64,000 bases of DNA from Pontibacter vulgaris (GCF_022758145.1 NZ_JAJVDH010000003.1:62001-126000), one strand, 5' to 3'. Positions 53,204-62,522 are shown, counted from the first letter of the stretch. Notes: a model not told the origin generated them from the sequence alone. Program-made: numbers and translations.

Positions 53204-54061
53204 ATGGCTGATTCAAGAGAACAACTTGATGTTACAAAATCTTCTGGCGAAAAAGTCCCCTTTTCGGTTCATAAGCTAAGTTCCTCCTTGCGCAGGTCTG
53301 GCGCCAATGCTGCTATGGTGCAGGAAGTGCTGCGGCAACTTGAGCCCACGTTGTATGAAGGGATTCCCACCAAAAGAATTTATCGCCAGGCTTTTAGTAT
53401 ACTTAAGTCACTTTCTAAGCCAACGGCAGCCCGCTATAGTTTAAAACAAGGCATTATGCAACTGGGCCCTTCGGGGTTTCCGTTCGAAAAATTTGTTGCC
53501 GAAATATTGAAAGTTCAAGGCTATGCCACACGTATTGGTGTGTTCGTAGACGGGCATTGTAACCGCCACGAAATTGATATAATTGCTGTTAAAGACGGTT
53601 TCACACACATGATCGAGTGCAAGTTTCATAACCTGAGCGGCATTAAAAGCGATGTCAAGATACCGATGTATATTCAGTCGAGGTTTAAGGATATAGAGAA
53701 AGTACAGCTGTCGGAAGAAGAATTTGAAGTGCGTTTTCACAAAAGTTGGGTCGTAACAAATACCCGCTTCACCGATGATGCTGTGCGGTATGGCAACTGC
53801 ATGAAAATGCAGCTGATGGGTTGGGACTATCCTGCCAATGGCAGCCTGAAAGATTTTGTAAACTCATTTGAACTATATCCGCTTACCTGCCTCACCTCGC
53901 TTACGCATACAGAAAAACAGCAACTTCTTGAGCAGCGCCTGGTGCTTTGCAAAGAGCTGCTGCATAACAAACAATTACTGCTACTGGCCGGCATCAAGCA
54001 AAACCGGTTAGAGAACATTCTGAAAGAAGTCAGGAATCTTTGCGGCCACAGCGAAGTATAA
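53204..54061 (+). CDS. ATP-cone / restriction endonuclease-like fusion protein
   Basis: A 285-residue fusion. The N-terminal ATP-cone (about 8-90; SGEKVPFSVHKLSSSLRRSG, then YSLKQGIMQLGPSGFPFEKF) is the nucleotide-sensing domain known from ribonucleotide reductases and NrdR. The middle domain has a Mrr-like PD-(D/E)xK core: D125 in HEIDIIAVKDG and E138-x-K140 in MIECKFH. The C-terminal 100 residues are helical. It may be a nuclease switched by ATP/dATP level. It is monocistronic. The pairing is seen in other Bacteroidota, but I know of no functional study. Confidence 0.87.
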   Translation: MADSREQLDVTKSSGEKVPFSVHKLSSSLRRSGANAAMVQEVLRQLEPTLYEGIPTKRIYRQAFSILKSLSKPTAARYSLKQGIMQLGPSGFPFEKFVAEILKVQGYATRIGVFVDGHCNRHEIDIIAVKDGFTHMIECKFHNLSGIKSDVKIPMYIQSRFKDIEKVQLSEEEFEVRFHKSWVVTNTRFTDDAVRYGNCMKMQLMGWDYPANGSLKDFVNSFELYPLTCLTSLTHTEKQQLLEQRLVLCKELLHNKQLLLLAGIKQNRLENILKEVRNLCGHSEV

Positions 54062-54137
54062 ACCTGTTTTTATACTTATCAGCTATCTTTTTTACTTCAC
54101 TCTCGCGCAAAATCGTTTAAGTACCAAAGTGTAAAGT

Positions 54138-55652
54138 ATGCCAGAGCAATACAGCAATATCCTTAAGCTTCGTAAATTAGGGATAGACACCCACAGCGAG
54201 AACATCATATTTGTGCGATTCGACTCACAGATTTGTCGCTCCGAAGGCTTTACAGCAAGCACCCGCGTTGTTGTTAGTTTTGAAGGCAGAAGTATAATTG
54301 CGACTCTGAACGTGATCACATCGGGTTTGCTGCAGGATGGTGAGGCCTCTCTCTCTGAGTATGCATTTGAGCGCTTGAAGGCGCGCGAAGGCGATCTGAT
54401 AACGGTTGTTCACCTGCGTCCAATACTTTCTTTCAGTGATGTGCGGGCCAAAATGTTCGACAAAAAATTTAACGAGCATGCACTGCAATCTATTATTTCG
54501 GACATCACAAAAGGCTATTACTCCCACATCGAAATTGCAGCGTTTGTAACGGTTTGTTCCGGCGATAACCTGGCCCTGGACGAAGTTATTTACCTGACAA
54601 AGGCCATGATAAATTCCGGCTCTATGCTAAGCTGGCCAAAACCGCTGATCATAGATAAACATTGTGTTGGCGGGCTGCCGGGCAACCGCACAACCCCTAT
54701 CATTGTACCCATTATTGCTGCTGCCGGACTCACGATACCCAAAACTTCATCAAGAGCTATTACCTCCCCGGCCGGAACCGCCGATGTGATCGAAACCATG
54801 ACCCCTGTTGATTTAACCTTAGAACAGATTCAGGATGTGGTAAGAAAAGAAGGCGGATGTATGGTTTGGGGTGGCGCAGTTAAAATAAGCCCTGCCGATG
54901 ACATTATTATTTACGTTGAAAAGGCGCTTGACGTAGACAGTGCAGGGCAGATGATAGCGTCTGTGTTATCTAAAAAAGCAGCTGCCGGCTCTACTCATAC
55001 TATAATCGATATTCCGGTTGGCGATACGGCTAAAGTGCGAACTAAAGAAGAAGCGTTCCTGCTTGAGTATTACTTCCGTGCAGTTGGCTTATCTATCGGC
55101 CTTGAGGTTGAGGTGCTCATTACTGATGGCTCTCAGCCTGTTGGTCGAGGCATTGGCCCAGCCCTGGAAGCCCAGGATGTACTGGCTGTTCTTCGCAACG
55201 AGCCCAATGCGCCACCAGACCTGCGGAACCGTGCTTTAAAACTGGCGGGTTTGATGCTGGAAATTGCAAATGTCGCTCCAAAAGGCAATGGTATAATACA
55301 GGCACAACAGCTGTTGGAGAGCGGCGAGGCATTAGCTAAGTTTTACAGGATCTGCGATGCACAAGGTGGCTTTAAGGAACCTGTACATGCCCGACTTTAC
55401 CATCATGTGCCTGCCATGAGCAACGGCATCGTAACAAAAATTGATAACCGCAGGTTGGCGAAAATTGCCAAGCTGGCAGGTGCGCCAAAATCGCCGGGAT
55501 CCGGCATTCATTTTAAAGCTCCTATCGGAAGCCGTGTTCAGCTGGGCCAGCCATTATTTACTATTTATTCCGAGTCGCAGGGCGAGCTTAATTATGCTTT
55601 AAGCTTTCTGAACAGCACTAACGATGTTATTCAAATTGATTCTGAAAGATGA
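54138..55652 (+). CDS. Thymidine/AMP phosphorylase-like enzyme
   Basis: A 504-residue nucleoside-phosphorylase-II-fold enzyme with an extra N-terminal domain of about 90 residues. The core shows DKHCVGGLPGNRTTPIIVPI, SPAGTADVIETM and a C-terminal barrel-sandwich segment. The N-terminal extension and KHCVGGLPGNRTT form match AMP phosphorylases (DeoA of archaea), which phosphorolyse NMPs to a base and ribose 1,5-bisphosphate, better than bacterial thymidine phosphorylase. It overlaps a PRPP-synthetase-like gene by 4 bp (ATGA), suggesting joint ribose-phosphate metabolism. No RuBisCO or ribose-1,5-bisphosphate isomerase gene is in the window. Confidence 0.87.
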   Translation: MPEQYSNILKLRKLGIDTHSENIIFVRFDSQICRSEGFTASTRVVVSFEGRSIIATLNVITSGLLQDGEASLSEYAFERLKAREGDLITVVHLRPILSFSDVRAKMFDKKFNEHALQSIISDITKGYYSHIEIAAFVTVCSGDNLALDEVIYLTKAMINSGSMLSWPKPLIIDKHCVGGLPGNRTTPIIVPIIAAAGLTIPKTSSRAITSPAGTADVIETMTPVDLTLEQIQDVVRKEGGCMVWGGAVKISPADDIIIYVEKALDVDSAGQMIASVLSKKAAAGSTHTIIDIPVGDTAKVRTKEEAFLLEYYFRAVGLSIGLEVEVLITDGSQPVGRGIGPALEAQDVLAVLRNEPNAPPDLRNRALKLAGLMLEIANVAPKGNGIIQAQQLLESGEALAKFYRICDAQGGFKEPVHARLYHHVPAMSNGIVTKIDNRRLAKIAKLAGAPKSPGSGIHFKAPIGSRVQLGQPLFTIYSESQGELNYALSFLNSTNDVIQIDSER

Positions 55653-56527
55653 AGAAAGTCTTCTTTTCATTGCCAGGAAACGAAACGTTAACGCAATCGT
55701 TGGCGGCTATACTTGGTGCAGAACTTGGCGAAACCGAGATCCGGCATTTCCCGGATGGCGAATCCTATGTACGTGTGCTATCTGATGTGAAAGCAAAATC
55801 TGTTGTACTGGTCTGCACACTCCATCACCCGGATACTAAATTCCTGCCTTTATACTTGCTGGCACAAACGCTACGTGAGCAGGGCACAACTGATATTTGT
55901 TTGGTTGCGCCCTACCTGGCTTACATGCGCCAGGATAAACAGTTTAAACAAGGCGAAGCTGTCACGTCCCGCTACTTTGCCCGACTCATCGAAAGTATAG
56001 CTGACAGCCTCATTACCATAGATCCTCATCTGCACCGCTTTCATACTATAAGTGAGCTTTATACTATACCTGCACGCGCCTTGCATGCGGCACCGCTCCT
56101 GGCCAGTTGGGTGCAACAGCATGTATCCAAACCTATACTTATAGGCCCCGACGAAGAAAGTATGCAATGGGTAAAAGAAGTGGCCATACTAGCCGGCGCC
56201 CCTTATCTGGTACTACATAAAACGCGCCTTGGCGATGAAAACGTGCAGGTTTCGCAACCACAATTAGCAGCTTATACTAACCATACGCCCGTACTGGTAG
56301 ACGATATTATTTCTACTGCGCATACCATGATTGAAACCATACAGCATCTTAAACAGCTTACAATTCAGAAGCCTGTATGTATCGGTGTGCATGCTGTTTT
56401 TGCAGGAGGAGCTTACGAAAATCTGGTGCAGGCTGGCGCAGCAGCAATTGTAACCTGCAACACCATCCCACATTTTTCAAATGCAATTTCTGTAGATAAG
56501 CTGCTGGCCGAAGCTATACTTATTTAG
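55649..56527 (+). CDS. Ribose-phosphate pyrophosphokinase-like protein
   Basis: A 292-residue PRPP-synthetase family protein. It has EIRHFPDGESYVRV, YMRQDKQFKQGEAVTSRYFA, the metal-binding ITIDPHLHR, and the PRPP loop VLVDDIISTAHTM. It lacks the more usual GGT in the PRPP loop, and at 292 residues it is shorter than housekeeping Prs (about 310). It may therefore be an accessory form. It starts inside the phosphorylase stop (ATGA overlap), so the two products probably act together on ribose phosphates and PRPP. Confidence 0.88.
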   Translation: MKKVFFSLPGNETLTQSLAAILGAELGETEIRHFPDGESYVRVLSDVKAKSVVLVCTLHHPDTKFLPLYLLAQTLREQGTTDICLVAPYLAYMRQDKQFKQGEAVTSRYFARLIESIADSLITIDPHLHRFHTISELYTIPARALHAAPLLASWVQQHVSKPILIGPDEESMQWVKEVAILAGAPYLVLHKTRLGDENVQVSQPQLAAYTNHTPVLVDDIISTAHTMIETIQHLKQLTIQKPVCIGVHAVFAGGAYENLVQAGAAAIVTCNTIPHFSNAISVDKLLAEAILI

Positions 56528-56587
56528 TTTAAAGAGACTTAAGAAAATTAAAAGTATAAGCCAGGTATGAATTCAGAAACGAGTCTT

Positions 56588-59038
56588 TTATAGTGTATAC
56601 TTTTGATTTTCTCTTTCCGGATCAGCCTGTTTTGCCTGCACTTTTTTCTCTGAGGCAAGTATGTTTTCTACCCCACGAATGAAGGCATCCGGATTAAAGG
56701 AAATACTATCAATGCCATTCTCTACCAAAAAAGCAGCATAATCCGGATAATCGCTGGGAGCTTGCCCGCAGAGGCCTGTTTTGGTACCTGTTTTTTGTGC
56801 TTTCCGCAAAGTCATTACAATAAGTTGTTGCACGGCAGGGTCAAAAGGTGTAAAGATATCGCTCAGCAAGCCGGAATCACGGTCAGCACCCAGGGTAAGT
56901 TGCGTAAGATCATTGGATCCTATGGAGAAGCCATCAAACAAGGCTGCAAACTCTTCGGCTAATAGTGCGTTGCTTGGTATCTCCACCATCACGTAAAGCT
57001 CAAGGCCATTCTTACCACGTTTAAGCCCATACCTGGCCATTCTGTCTATCACTTTTATCGCTTCATCCAAAGTTCTGCAGAATGGTATCATGAGCTTAAC
57101 GTTTTCAAATCCCATTTCTTCCCGCACCTTCTTCATAGCCCGGCACTCCAGTTCAAAGCCTTCTTCATACAAAGGGTGATAGTAACGGGATGCCCCCCGA
57201 AAACCGATCATCGGGTTCGATTCGTCTGGCTCAAACTGGCGCCCACCTACCAGGTTGGCGTACTCATTCGACTTAAAATCACTCATGCGCACAATTACAT
57301 CCTTCGGGTAAAAAGCCGCTGCTATTATAGCCGTGGCTTCGGCCAGTTTATAAACAAAATAATCTTCTTTATTGGCGTAATGGTGCGTGAGCTCTTCAAT
57401 CTTTTGGTGTGCTGCAGGATCAGTTAACTTATCAAAATGCTTGAGTGCCATGGGATGTATCTGGATAGAGTTGTTGATGATAAACTCCATGCGCATAAGC
57501 CCTACGCCATCTGTGGGCAGAAAGGAGAATTTAAAAGCCTGTTCCGGGTCGCCAAGTATAAGCATGGCTTTTGTTTTTGGCTTCTCAAGCATACCAAGGT
57601 CGGTGCTGGTTTCGGTCCAGTTCAGTTTGCCTTCGTATACATAACCTGTTTCTCCATCGGCAGTAGATACGGTAACTACCTGCCCATCTGCAATAGCAGT
57701 TGTCGCATTGTCGGTGCCCAGTACGGCTACGGCACCAACTTCCCTTGCAACTATGGCAGCGTGGCTGGTGCGCCCACCCTGGTCGGTAATGATGGCGCTG
57801 GCTTTTTTAAGTATAGGGTCCCAGTCAGGATCGGTTTTTCGCGTTACTAAAACATCCCCTTCCTTTAATTTGTCTATTTCTTTAGGCGAATTCAGTACCC
57901 GGGCTATACCGGTAATAATGCGGCTACTGAGCCCGATTCCTTTACATAAAACGTTGCCTTTATCCTGCAGTTTATACTCCGTAAATACCAGGTGCTTTTT
58001 GCGCTGGCTCTGTACTGTTTCCGGCCTTGCCTGCACAATGTATATTCCGCCTGTTAATCCGTCTTTTGCCCACTCAATATCCATGGGCTGGTTATAATGA
58101 GTTTCTATTTTAGCGGCCCAGTCAGCCAGTTGTATTACCTCATTATCCTGAAGTACATACTTTTCTCTCTCTTCGGGTGCCGTATCTGTGTTTACTATCG
58201 CGTCTGCAGGATGCTGCAGTTGGCCACTCCTTGCTTCGGCATAAACCATAGTTTTAGCCTTACTCCCCAGCCGGCGCGATATAATAGGTTGTTTTACTTT
58301 CCCGAGTAAAGGTTTGAAAACGATGAATTCGTCTGTATTTACGGCGCCCTGCACCACGTTTTCACCCAATCCCCAGGAACCTGAGATAATAATTGCGTTT
58401 TCAAATCCAGTGTCCGGATCAAGAGTAAACATAACACCGGAGCAGGCTTTATCAGAGCGCACCATTACCTGTATGCCCACCGACAAGGCTACTTTCATAT
58501 GTTCAAAGCCGTTATCGAATCTATACTTGATGGCCCTGTCGGTAAACAGGGAAGCATAACTGTAGTGGCAGGCATTTAGTAAATTATCCAGCCCGGAAAC
58601 GTTCAGAAAAGTTTCCAGCTGACCGGCAAAGCTTGCCTTTGGCAAATCTTCGGCCGTTGCGCTGCTGCGTACAGCAAGCGATATAGTATCCCCGTATTTT
58701 TGTTTCAGGTAAGTATAGCCCTGCTCAATAGCTGCACATAAAGCTTCAGGCATTACGCCCTGAAGTATAAGCTGACGCGCCTGCTCCCCTACGGTTGCCA
58801 GGTTACTAAAATCATGAGTGTTCAGGGATGCAAGTAAAGGGCTGAGTTTCTGATGCAGGTTATTATGATCAATGAAATGCCAGTAGGCAGCAGCAGTAGA
58901 AGCATAACCGTCAGGCACTTGTATGCCTGACGGCTGCAGTTGGTTATACATTTCGCCTAATGAGGCATTTTTACCTCCTACCTGGCTTATATCTGCATAG
59001 CTTATTTCACTGAACAGTTTTATATAAGGTGATGCCAT
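56588..59038 (-). CDS. ppsA: Phosphoenolpyruvate synthase
   Basis: An 816-residue enzyme making PEP from pyruvate, ATP and water. The N-terminal ATP-grasp domain opens YADISQVGGKNASLGEM. The swivelling phosphohistidine domain has GGRTSHAAIVAR (H426), and the C-terminal PEP-binding barrel has the LCGQAPSDYP cysteine loop. It is gluconeogenic, and pyruvate carboxylase elsewhere in the window gives the alternative route. It is monocistronic and slightly longer than E. coli Pps (792) through a charged C-terminal tail. Confidence 0.95.
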   Translation of the reverse strand: MASPYIKLFSEISYADISQVGGKNASLGEMYNQLQPSGIQVPDGYASTAAAYWHFIDHNNLHQKLSPLLASLNTHDFSNLATVGEQARQLILQGVMPEALCAAIEQGYTYLKQKYGDTISLAVRSSATAEDLPKASFAGQLETFLNVSGLDNLLNACHYSYASLFTDRAIKYRFDNGFEHMKVALSVGIQVMVRSDKACSGVMFTLDPDTGFENAIIISGSWGLGENVVQGAVNTDEFIVFKPLLGKVKQPIISRRLGSKAKTMVYAEARSGQLQHPADAIVNTDTAPEEREKYVLQDNEVIQLADWAAKIETHYNQPMDIEWAKDGLTGGIYIVQARPETVQSQRKKHLVFTEYKLQDKGNVLCKGIGLSSRIITGIARVLNSPKEIDKLKEGDVLVTRKTDPDWDPILKKASAIITDQGGRTSHAAIVAREVGAVAVLGTDNATTAIADGQVVTVSTADGETGYVYEGKLNWTETSTDLGMLEKPKTKAMLILGDPEQAFKFSFLPTDGVGLMRMEFIINNSIQIHPMALKHFDKLTDPAAHQKIEELTHHYANKEDYFVYKLAEATAIIAAAFYPKDVIVRMSDFKSNEYANLVGGRQFEPDESNPMIGFRGASRYYHPLYEEGFELECRAMKKVREEMGFENVKLMIPFCRTLDEAIKVIDRMARYGLKRGKNGLELYVMVEIPSNALLAEEFAALFDGFSIGSNDLTQLTLGADRDSGLLSDIFTPFDPAVQQLIVMTLRKAQKTGTKTGLCGQAPSDYPDYAAFLVENGIDSISFNPDAFIRGVENILASEKKVQAKQADPERENQKYTL

Positions 59039-59175
59039 GGCGCCGGTGCATTTAATAAGTTAAATATATTTAAGCTAGCCCAGGTGAGGAACACAGTGTC
59101 TTAGCACGAAACAGGATGGCAGGTGCGGTCAGGAGTTTTAAGCAAGCGGCATTTATAAGTTATATAAACAAAAGC

Positions 59176-59205
59176 ACCCTTCCCGGATAAGATTCCGGAA
59201 GGGTA
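59176..59205 (-). terminator. Probable terminator of the 37-residue gene
   Basis: ACCCTTCCcGGA pairs with TCCGGAAGGGT with one bulge. On the minus strand it is followed by GCTTTTGTTT. It lies 54 bp past the small gene's stop. Confidence 0.7.
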
Positions 59206-59258
59206 TGCCAGGCTTTTGTACCGAGTGCGGTTAAAGAAATTAAATATGCGAACCGGGG

Positions 59259-59372
59259 TTACCAGTAATGGTCATAATGCTTGCGAGACGGTTTTTCATG
59301 GCCATACAGGTAGTATACCATGTAAGCAATGCCGTATAGCGCCAGCACCAGGCCTACGATTAACGTTTCCAT
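59259..59372 (-). CDS. Small single-span membrane protein (37 aa)
   Basis: A short frame from ATG 59372 to TAA 59259 encodes 37 residues. A hydrophobic helix runs from residue 3 to about 23 (TLIVGLVLALYGIAYMVYY). A basic/aromatic tail rich in His, Tyr and Lys follows (ending KHYDHYW). The codon use is like the neighbours, and a terminator follows. No homologue comes to mind. Small tail-charged proteins of this kind often modulate larger membrane complexes, but nothing adjacent indicates which one. Confidence 0.6.
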   Translation of the reverse strand: METLIVGLVLALYGIAYMVYYLYGHEKPSRKHYDHYW

Positions 59373-59577
59373 GGGCTTGTATGCATAAGGTGTTACATTT
59401 AATTACTTTAAACGGAAAACAGATTTAAAGTTGAACAATATGCATAATTTTTTGCTAACCATAACATATAAACCGCTGTTATTTAGGCCGAGCGCCATGT
59501 GTATAGTATAAATCCTATAAATAGGTAATATTAATAATAGCCTTTTCTGAAAAGGGTTAGGGGATAAGGCACATAGA

Positions 59578-59597
59578 TACTATATTGCGATATAGTA
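59578..59597 (+). promoter_or_regulatory. Operator-like palindrome before the superoxide dismutase gene
   Basis: TACTATAT (59578-59585) and ATATAGTA (59590-59597) are perfect complements around TGCG. The site ends 31 bp before the ATG at 59629. Confidence 0.5.
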
Positions 59598-59628
59598 TAT
59601 TTAAATTACCTATACAGTTACTTACACT

Positions 59629-60300
59629 ATGAAAATCAAAACCCTGCTGTTAACACCCGTTATGGCATTCGCATTAGCAAATGCGGCATCTGCACAATTT
59701 AAGTTACCTGAGCTACCTTACGCCACTAATGCCCTGGAAGTAGCCATAGATAAACAAACCATGGAAATACACCATGGCAAGCACCACGCCGGTTATGTAA
59801 ACAACCTGAATGCAGCAATAAAAGGTACTGATGCTGAAAAGCTTACTTTAGCTGATATTCTCGCTTCTGTTTCAAAATATTCGCCGGCTGTGCGCAACAA
59901 TGCCGGCGGGCATTACAACCACTCTTTCTTCTGGCAGATAATGGCCCCAAAGGCGCCTGCTCCTTCTGCAGCTTTCACAAAAGTGATTGAAGAGAATTTC
60001 GGAAGTATGGATAAATTCAGAACTGCTTTTGCCGACACAGCTGCTAAACGATTCGGCTCCGGTTGGGCCTGGTTGGTTGTACAACAGGATGGTAAACTAA
60101 AAATAACCAGCACGCCAAACCAGAATAACCCATTAATGGATATTGCCCCGGTTAAAGGCACGCCCGTACTGGCCCTTGACGTTTGGGAGCATGCTTACTA
60201 CCTGCGTTACCAAAACAAACGCCCTGACTATATCAGTGCCTGGTGGTCTGTTGTGAACTGGAAAGAAGTGGAGCGCCGCTACACCGAGGCTAAAAAATAA
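59629..60300 (+). CDS. Exported iron/manganese superoxide dismutase
   Basis: A 223-residue Fe/Mn-type SOD. A signal peptide (about 1-22, cleavage ASA-Q) precedes the mature enzyme. The ligands are His in [15 protein letters not shown], the second His in [10 protein letters not shown], and Asp and His in [19 protein letters not shown]. It disproportionates superoxide outside the cytoplasm, so it protects envelope proteins. Metal preference cannot be called with certainty. It has a palindromic site upstream and a hairpin downstream. Confidence 0.95.
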   Translation: MKIKTLLLTPVMAFALANAASAQFKLPELPYATNALEVAIDKQTMEIHHGKHHAGYVNNLNAAIKGTDAEKLTLADILASVSKYSPAVRNNAGGHYNHSFFWQIMAPKAPAPSAAFTKVIEENFGSMDKFRTAFADTAAKRFGSGWAWLVVQQDGKLKITSTPNQNNPLMDIAPVKGTPVLALDVWEHAYYLRYQNKRPDYISAWWSVVNWKEVERRYTEAKK

Positions 60301-60312
60301 GATTACTCTTTT

Positions 60313-60367
60313 TTGATCCTGCCCGGCTTACAAGTAAATTTTAAAAAATAAAGCAGGGCAGGATCAA
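60313..60367 (+). terminator. Probable SOD terminator (long-loop hairpin)
   Basis: TTGATCCTGCCC (60313-60324) and GGGCAGGATCAA (60356-60367) pair perfectly over 12 bp, with a 31-nt AT-rich loop, followed by TATTTTATA. Confidence 0.65.
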
Positions 60368-60468
60368 TATTTTATACTCAGCCAAGTTGATTAATCTCAA
60401 TTAGTTAAAAATCAGTGTCTGAGTTTATATTATCTTCGCTTAATTTATAGTTCTAGTTACATAAAGAG

Positions 60469-60765
60469 ATGTTTATAGATATACCGGCACCCTTCGGTAC
60501 CCCAAGCGTCACTTTTCAGCTTAGTGACATTTCACGAATTGAGGTTACAACTCTTACGCATTCTGGCAACACTACCCATTGTCTCTATCTGATTTTTGGC
60601 AAAGGCAAGAACGAACATTTCTATCTTTTCAACTATAAGTGTAGTAAAAACCTACGATTAGCTTACCAGGCATTATCAGCCGCGAGGAAAAACTCCAAAG
60701 TTAAAAACATAGTGATGCGTCCGGTAGCTGTAAAACCCGGCGTTACTGCTAAGGCAAACCGATAA
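60469..60765 (+). CDS. Small hypothetical protein (98 aa)
   Basis: A 98-residue protein that begins MFIDIPAPFG. It is beta-rich (TFQLSDISRIEVTTLTHSGN, TTHCLYLIFGKGKNEHFYLF) with a basic helical end (LRLAYQALSAARKNSKVKN). There is no signal peptide or membrane segment. The pattern could fit a PH-like or DUF-type fold, but I do not recognise a family. It is monocistronic with about 100 bp upstream, between two hairpins. Confidence 0.65.
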   Translation: MFIDIPAPFGTPSVTFQLSDISRIEVTTLTHSGNTTHCLYLIFGKGKNEHFYLFNYKCSKNLRLAYQALSAARKNSKVKNIVMRPVAVKPGVTAKANR

Positions 60766-60838
60766 ACTCTTTTAAAGCGCTGACTGAAACTCTTTAAATT
60801 TTCCCGATTCTATACTTTATCAGGATTATTGTATTACT

Positions 60839-60888
60839 GTAAATCCAGACCATCAGGTTATTAAATTAACCTGATGGTCTGGATTTAC
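60839..60888. repeat. Perfect 22-bp hairpin, 6-nt loop
   Basis: Arms 60839-60860 and 60867-60888 (reading AATCCAGACCATCAGG and complement) are exact over 22 bp. It lacks a T tract in either direction, so it may be an inserted palindrome, an RNA-stabilising element or a terminator of unusual form for the small gene upstream. Confidence 0.75.
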
Positions 60889-61061
60889 CTTCGGGTGGTT
60901 CTACATAATACTACTTTCTCTCCTTCCTAATCCTTGTTAAAATCCGGTGCAACACGGTTTGCAACTTATCAGTTGCTAAATCGTTGCAATGAGATATATA
61001 AGCATCTCAAGATGTGTACTTCACATTGGGTTTTCAGCTTGGGATCATAACCACTAAAACG

Positions 61062-62522
61062 ATGAAAAAATATACGTTAGGCTGCTTTATGCTAGCGGCT
61101 TTCCTGTCTTTAAACTCCTGCTCCACCAACCCGGTAACAGGTAAAAAAGACGTTATGCTCATGTCGGAAGCGCAGGAAATACAAATGGGCCAGCAAGCCG
61201 ACCCTGAAATTGTAGCACAATTCGGGCTATACCAGAACGATGCCATGCAGCGCTTCATAAACGAGAAAGGCCAGAAAATGGCAGCTGTTTCGCATAGAAG
61301 CAACCTCAAGTATGAATTTAAGATTGTAGATTCGCCTGTAATAAATGCATTTGCCGTACCCGGCGGTTATGTATACTTTACCCGCGGTATAATGGCACAT
61401 TTTAACAACGAGGCACAGTTTGCAGGCGTACTTGGCCACGAGATAGGCCACATTGCCGCACGCCACTCGGCACAGCAGCAAAGTAAATCGGTGCTGGCGC
61501 AAATCGGCCTGGTGGTAGGTATGGTAATATCTCCGGAGTTTGCCCAGTTTGGCGATGTAGCCTCGCAGGGCCTCGGCCTTTTGTTCCTGAAATTTGGACG
61601 CGATGCCGAACGTGAATCTGATGAACTGGGTGTAGAGTATTCAACTAAAATAGGATACGATGCGCACCAGATGGCAGATTTTTTCCAGACGCTGGAGCGC
61701 CAGAGCGCACAGAGCGGACAAGGCGAAATACCTGAATTCCTGTCTACGCACCCTAACCCGGCTAACCGCTATACTACCGTACACCAACTGGCCACCGACT
61801 GGCAGAAAAAGCTGAATGTGACCAACCCGGAAGTAGACCGCAACAATTACCTGAAGTTGATTGACGGGATTATTTATGGCGAAGATCCTAAACAGGGCTT
61901 TGTTGAGAACAATATATTTTACCACCCTGAGCTGAAATTCCAGTTCCCGATACCAACAGCCTGGGGTTACCAGAATACGCCACAGCAGGTACAAATGGCT
62001 CCGAAAGATGGTAAAGCCATGATGCTATTAACCCTGGCACCTGCAGGAACGCTTGAATCCAGCGCCCAACAACTGTTGCAAAAGTACCAGCTTCAGCCAA
62101 TCGAGTCTAAGAGCACCACAGTAAATGGCTTACCTGCCCTTGCCATAGTTGCCGACCAGAAATCTGAACAGCAACAACAACAGCAGCAGCAACAGGTTGT
62201 TCGTACGCTAACGTACCTGATACAGTATGGCGGTAATAACTATGCGATGATTGGGGTTACAAGCTCCGATAATTTCAACAGCTATTTCCCGCTATTCAGC
62301 GGCACCATGCAAAACTTTAAGCAGTTAACCGATCAGGAAAAGATAAACCGAAAGCCTGAACGTGTTCGCATTAAAACTTTGAAAGCCAACGGCACACTTG
62401 GGCAGGCCTTGCAGAGTTACAACATACCAAGCAAACGCCTGGAGGAACTAGCTATACTTAACGGCATGCGCCTGGACGACAGGCTGACAGCAGGCTCTTT
62501 GATAAAAGTGGTTGAACAATAA
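61062..62522 (+). CDS. M48-family lipoprotein metalloprotease (BepA/LoiP-like)
   Basis: A 486-residue protein with a type II signal sequence (lipobox LNSC, Cys20). The M48 catalytic domain has HEIGH (H126-H130) in GHEIGHIAARHS and a downstream Glu in ESDELGVEYS. The C-terminal region ends in a LysM-like segment (TLGQALQSYNIPSKRLEELAILN). A run of about nine glutamines (62166-62195) is inside the C-terminal domain. The likely role is outer-membrane protein quality control, as in BepA. ATG 61062 is chosen over the in-frame start at 61014 because the signal sequence begins there. Confidence 0.92.
   Translation: MKKYTLGCFMLAAFLSLNSCSTNPVTGKKDVMLMSEAQEIQMGQQADPEIVAQFGLYQNDAMQRFINEKGQKMAAVSHRSNLKYEFKIVDSPVINAFAVPGGYVYFTRGIMAHFNNEAQFAGVLGHEIGHIAARHSAQQQSKSVLAQIGLVVGMVISPEFAQFGDVASQGLGLLFLKFGRDAERESDELGVEYSTKIGYDAHQMADFFQTLERQSAQSGQGEIPEFLSTHPNPANRYTTVHQLATDWQKKLNVTNPEVDRNNYLKLIDGIIYGEDPKQGFVENNIFYHPELKFQFPIPTAWGYQNTPQQVQMAPKDGKAMMLLTLAPAGTLESSAQQLLQKYQLQPIESKSTTVNGLPALAIVADQKSEQQQQQQQQQVVRTLTYLIQYGGNNYAMIGVTSSDNFNSYFPLFSGTMQNFKQLTDQEKINRKPERVRIKTLKANGTLGQALQSYNIPSKRLEELAILNGMRLDDRLTAGSLIKVVEQ

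Noticed and set aside
59216..59428. 70-codon plus-strand frame
   Set aside because: It is antisense to the 37-residue membrane protein frame, has a non-descript translation and runs across a terminator hairpin start.
62166..62195. CAG/CAA run in the M48 gene as a frameshift or phase-variation site
   Set aside because: The unit is in frame (Gln), the gene is intact on both sides, and copy change would only alter the number of glutamines.
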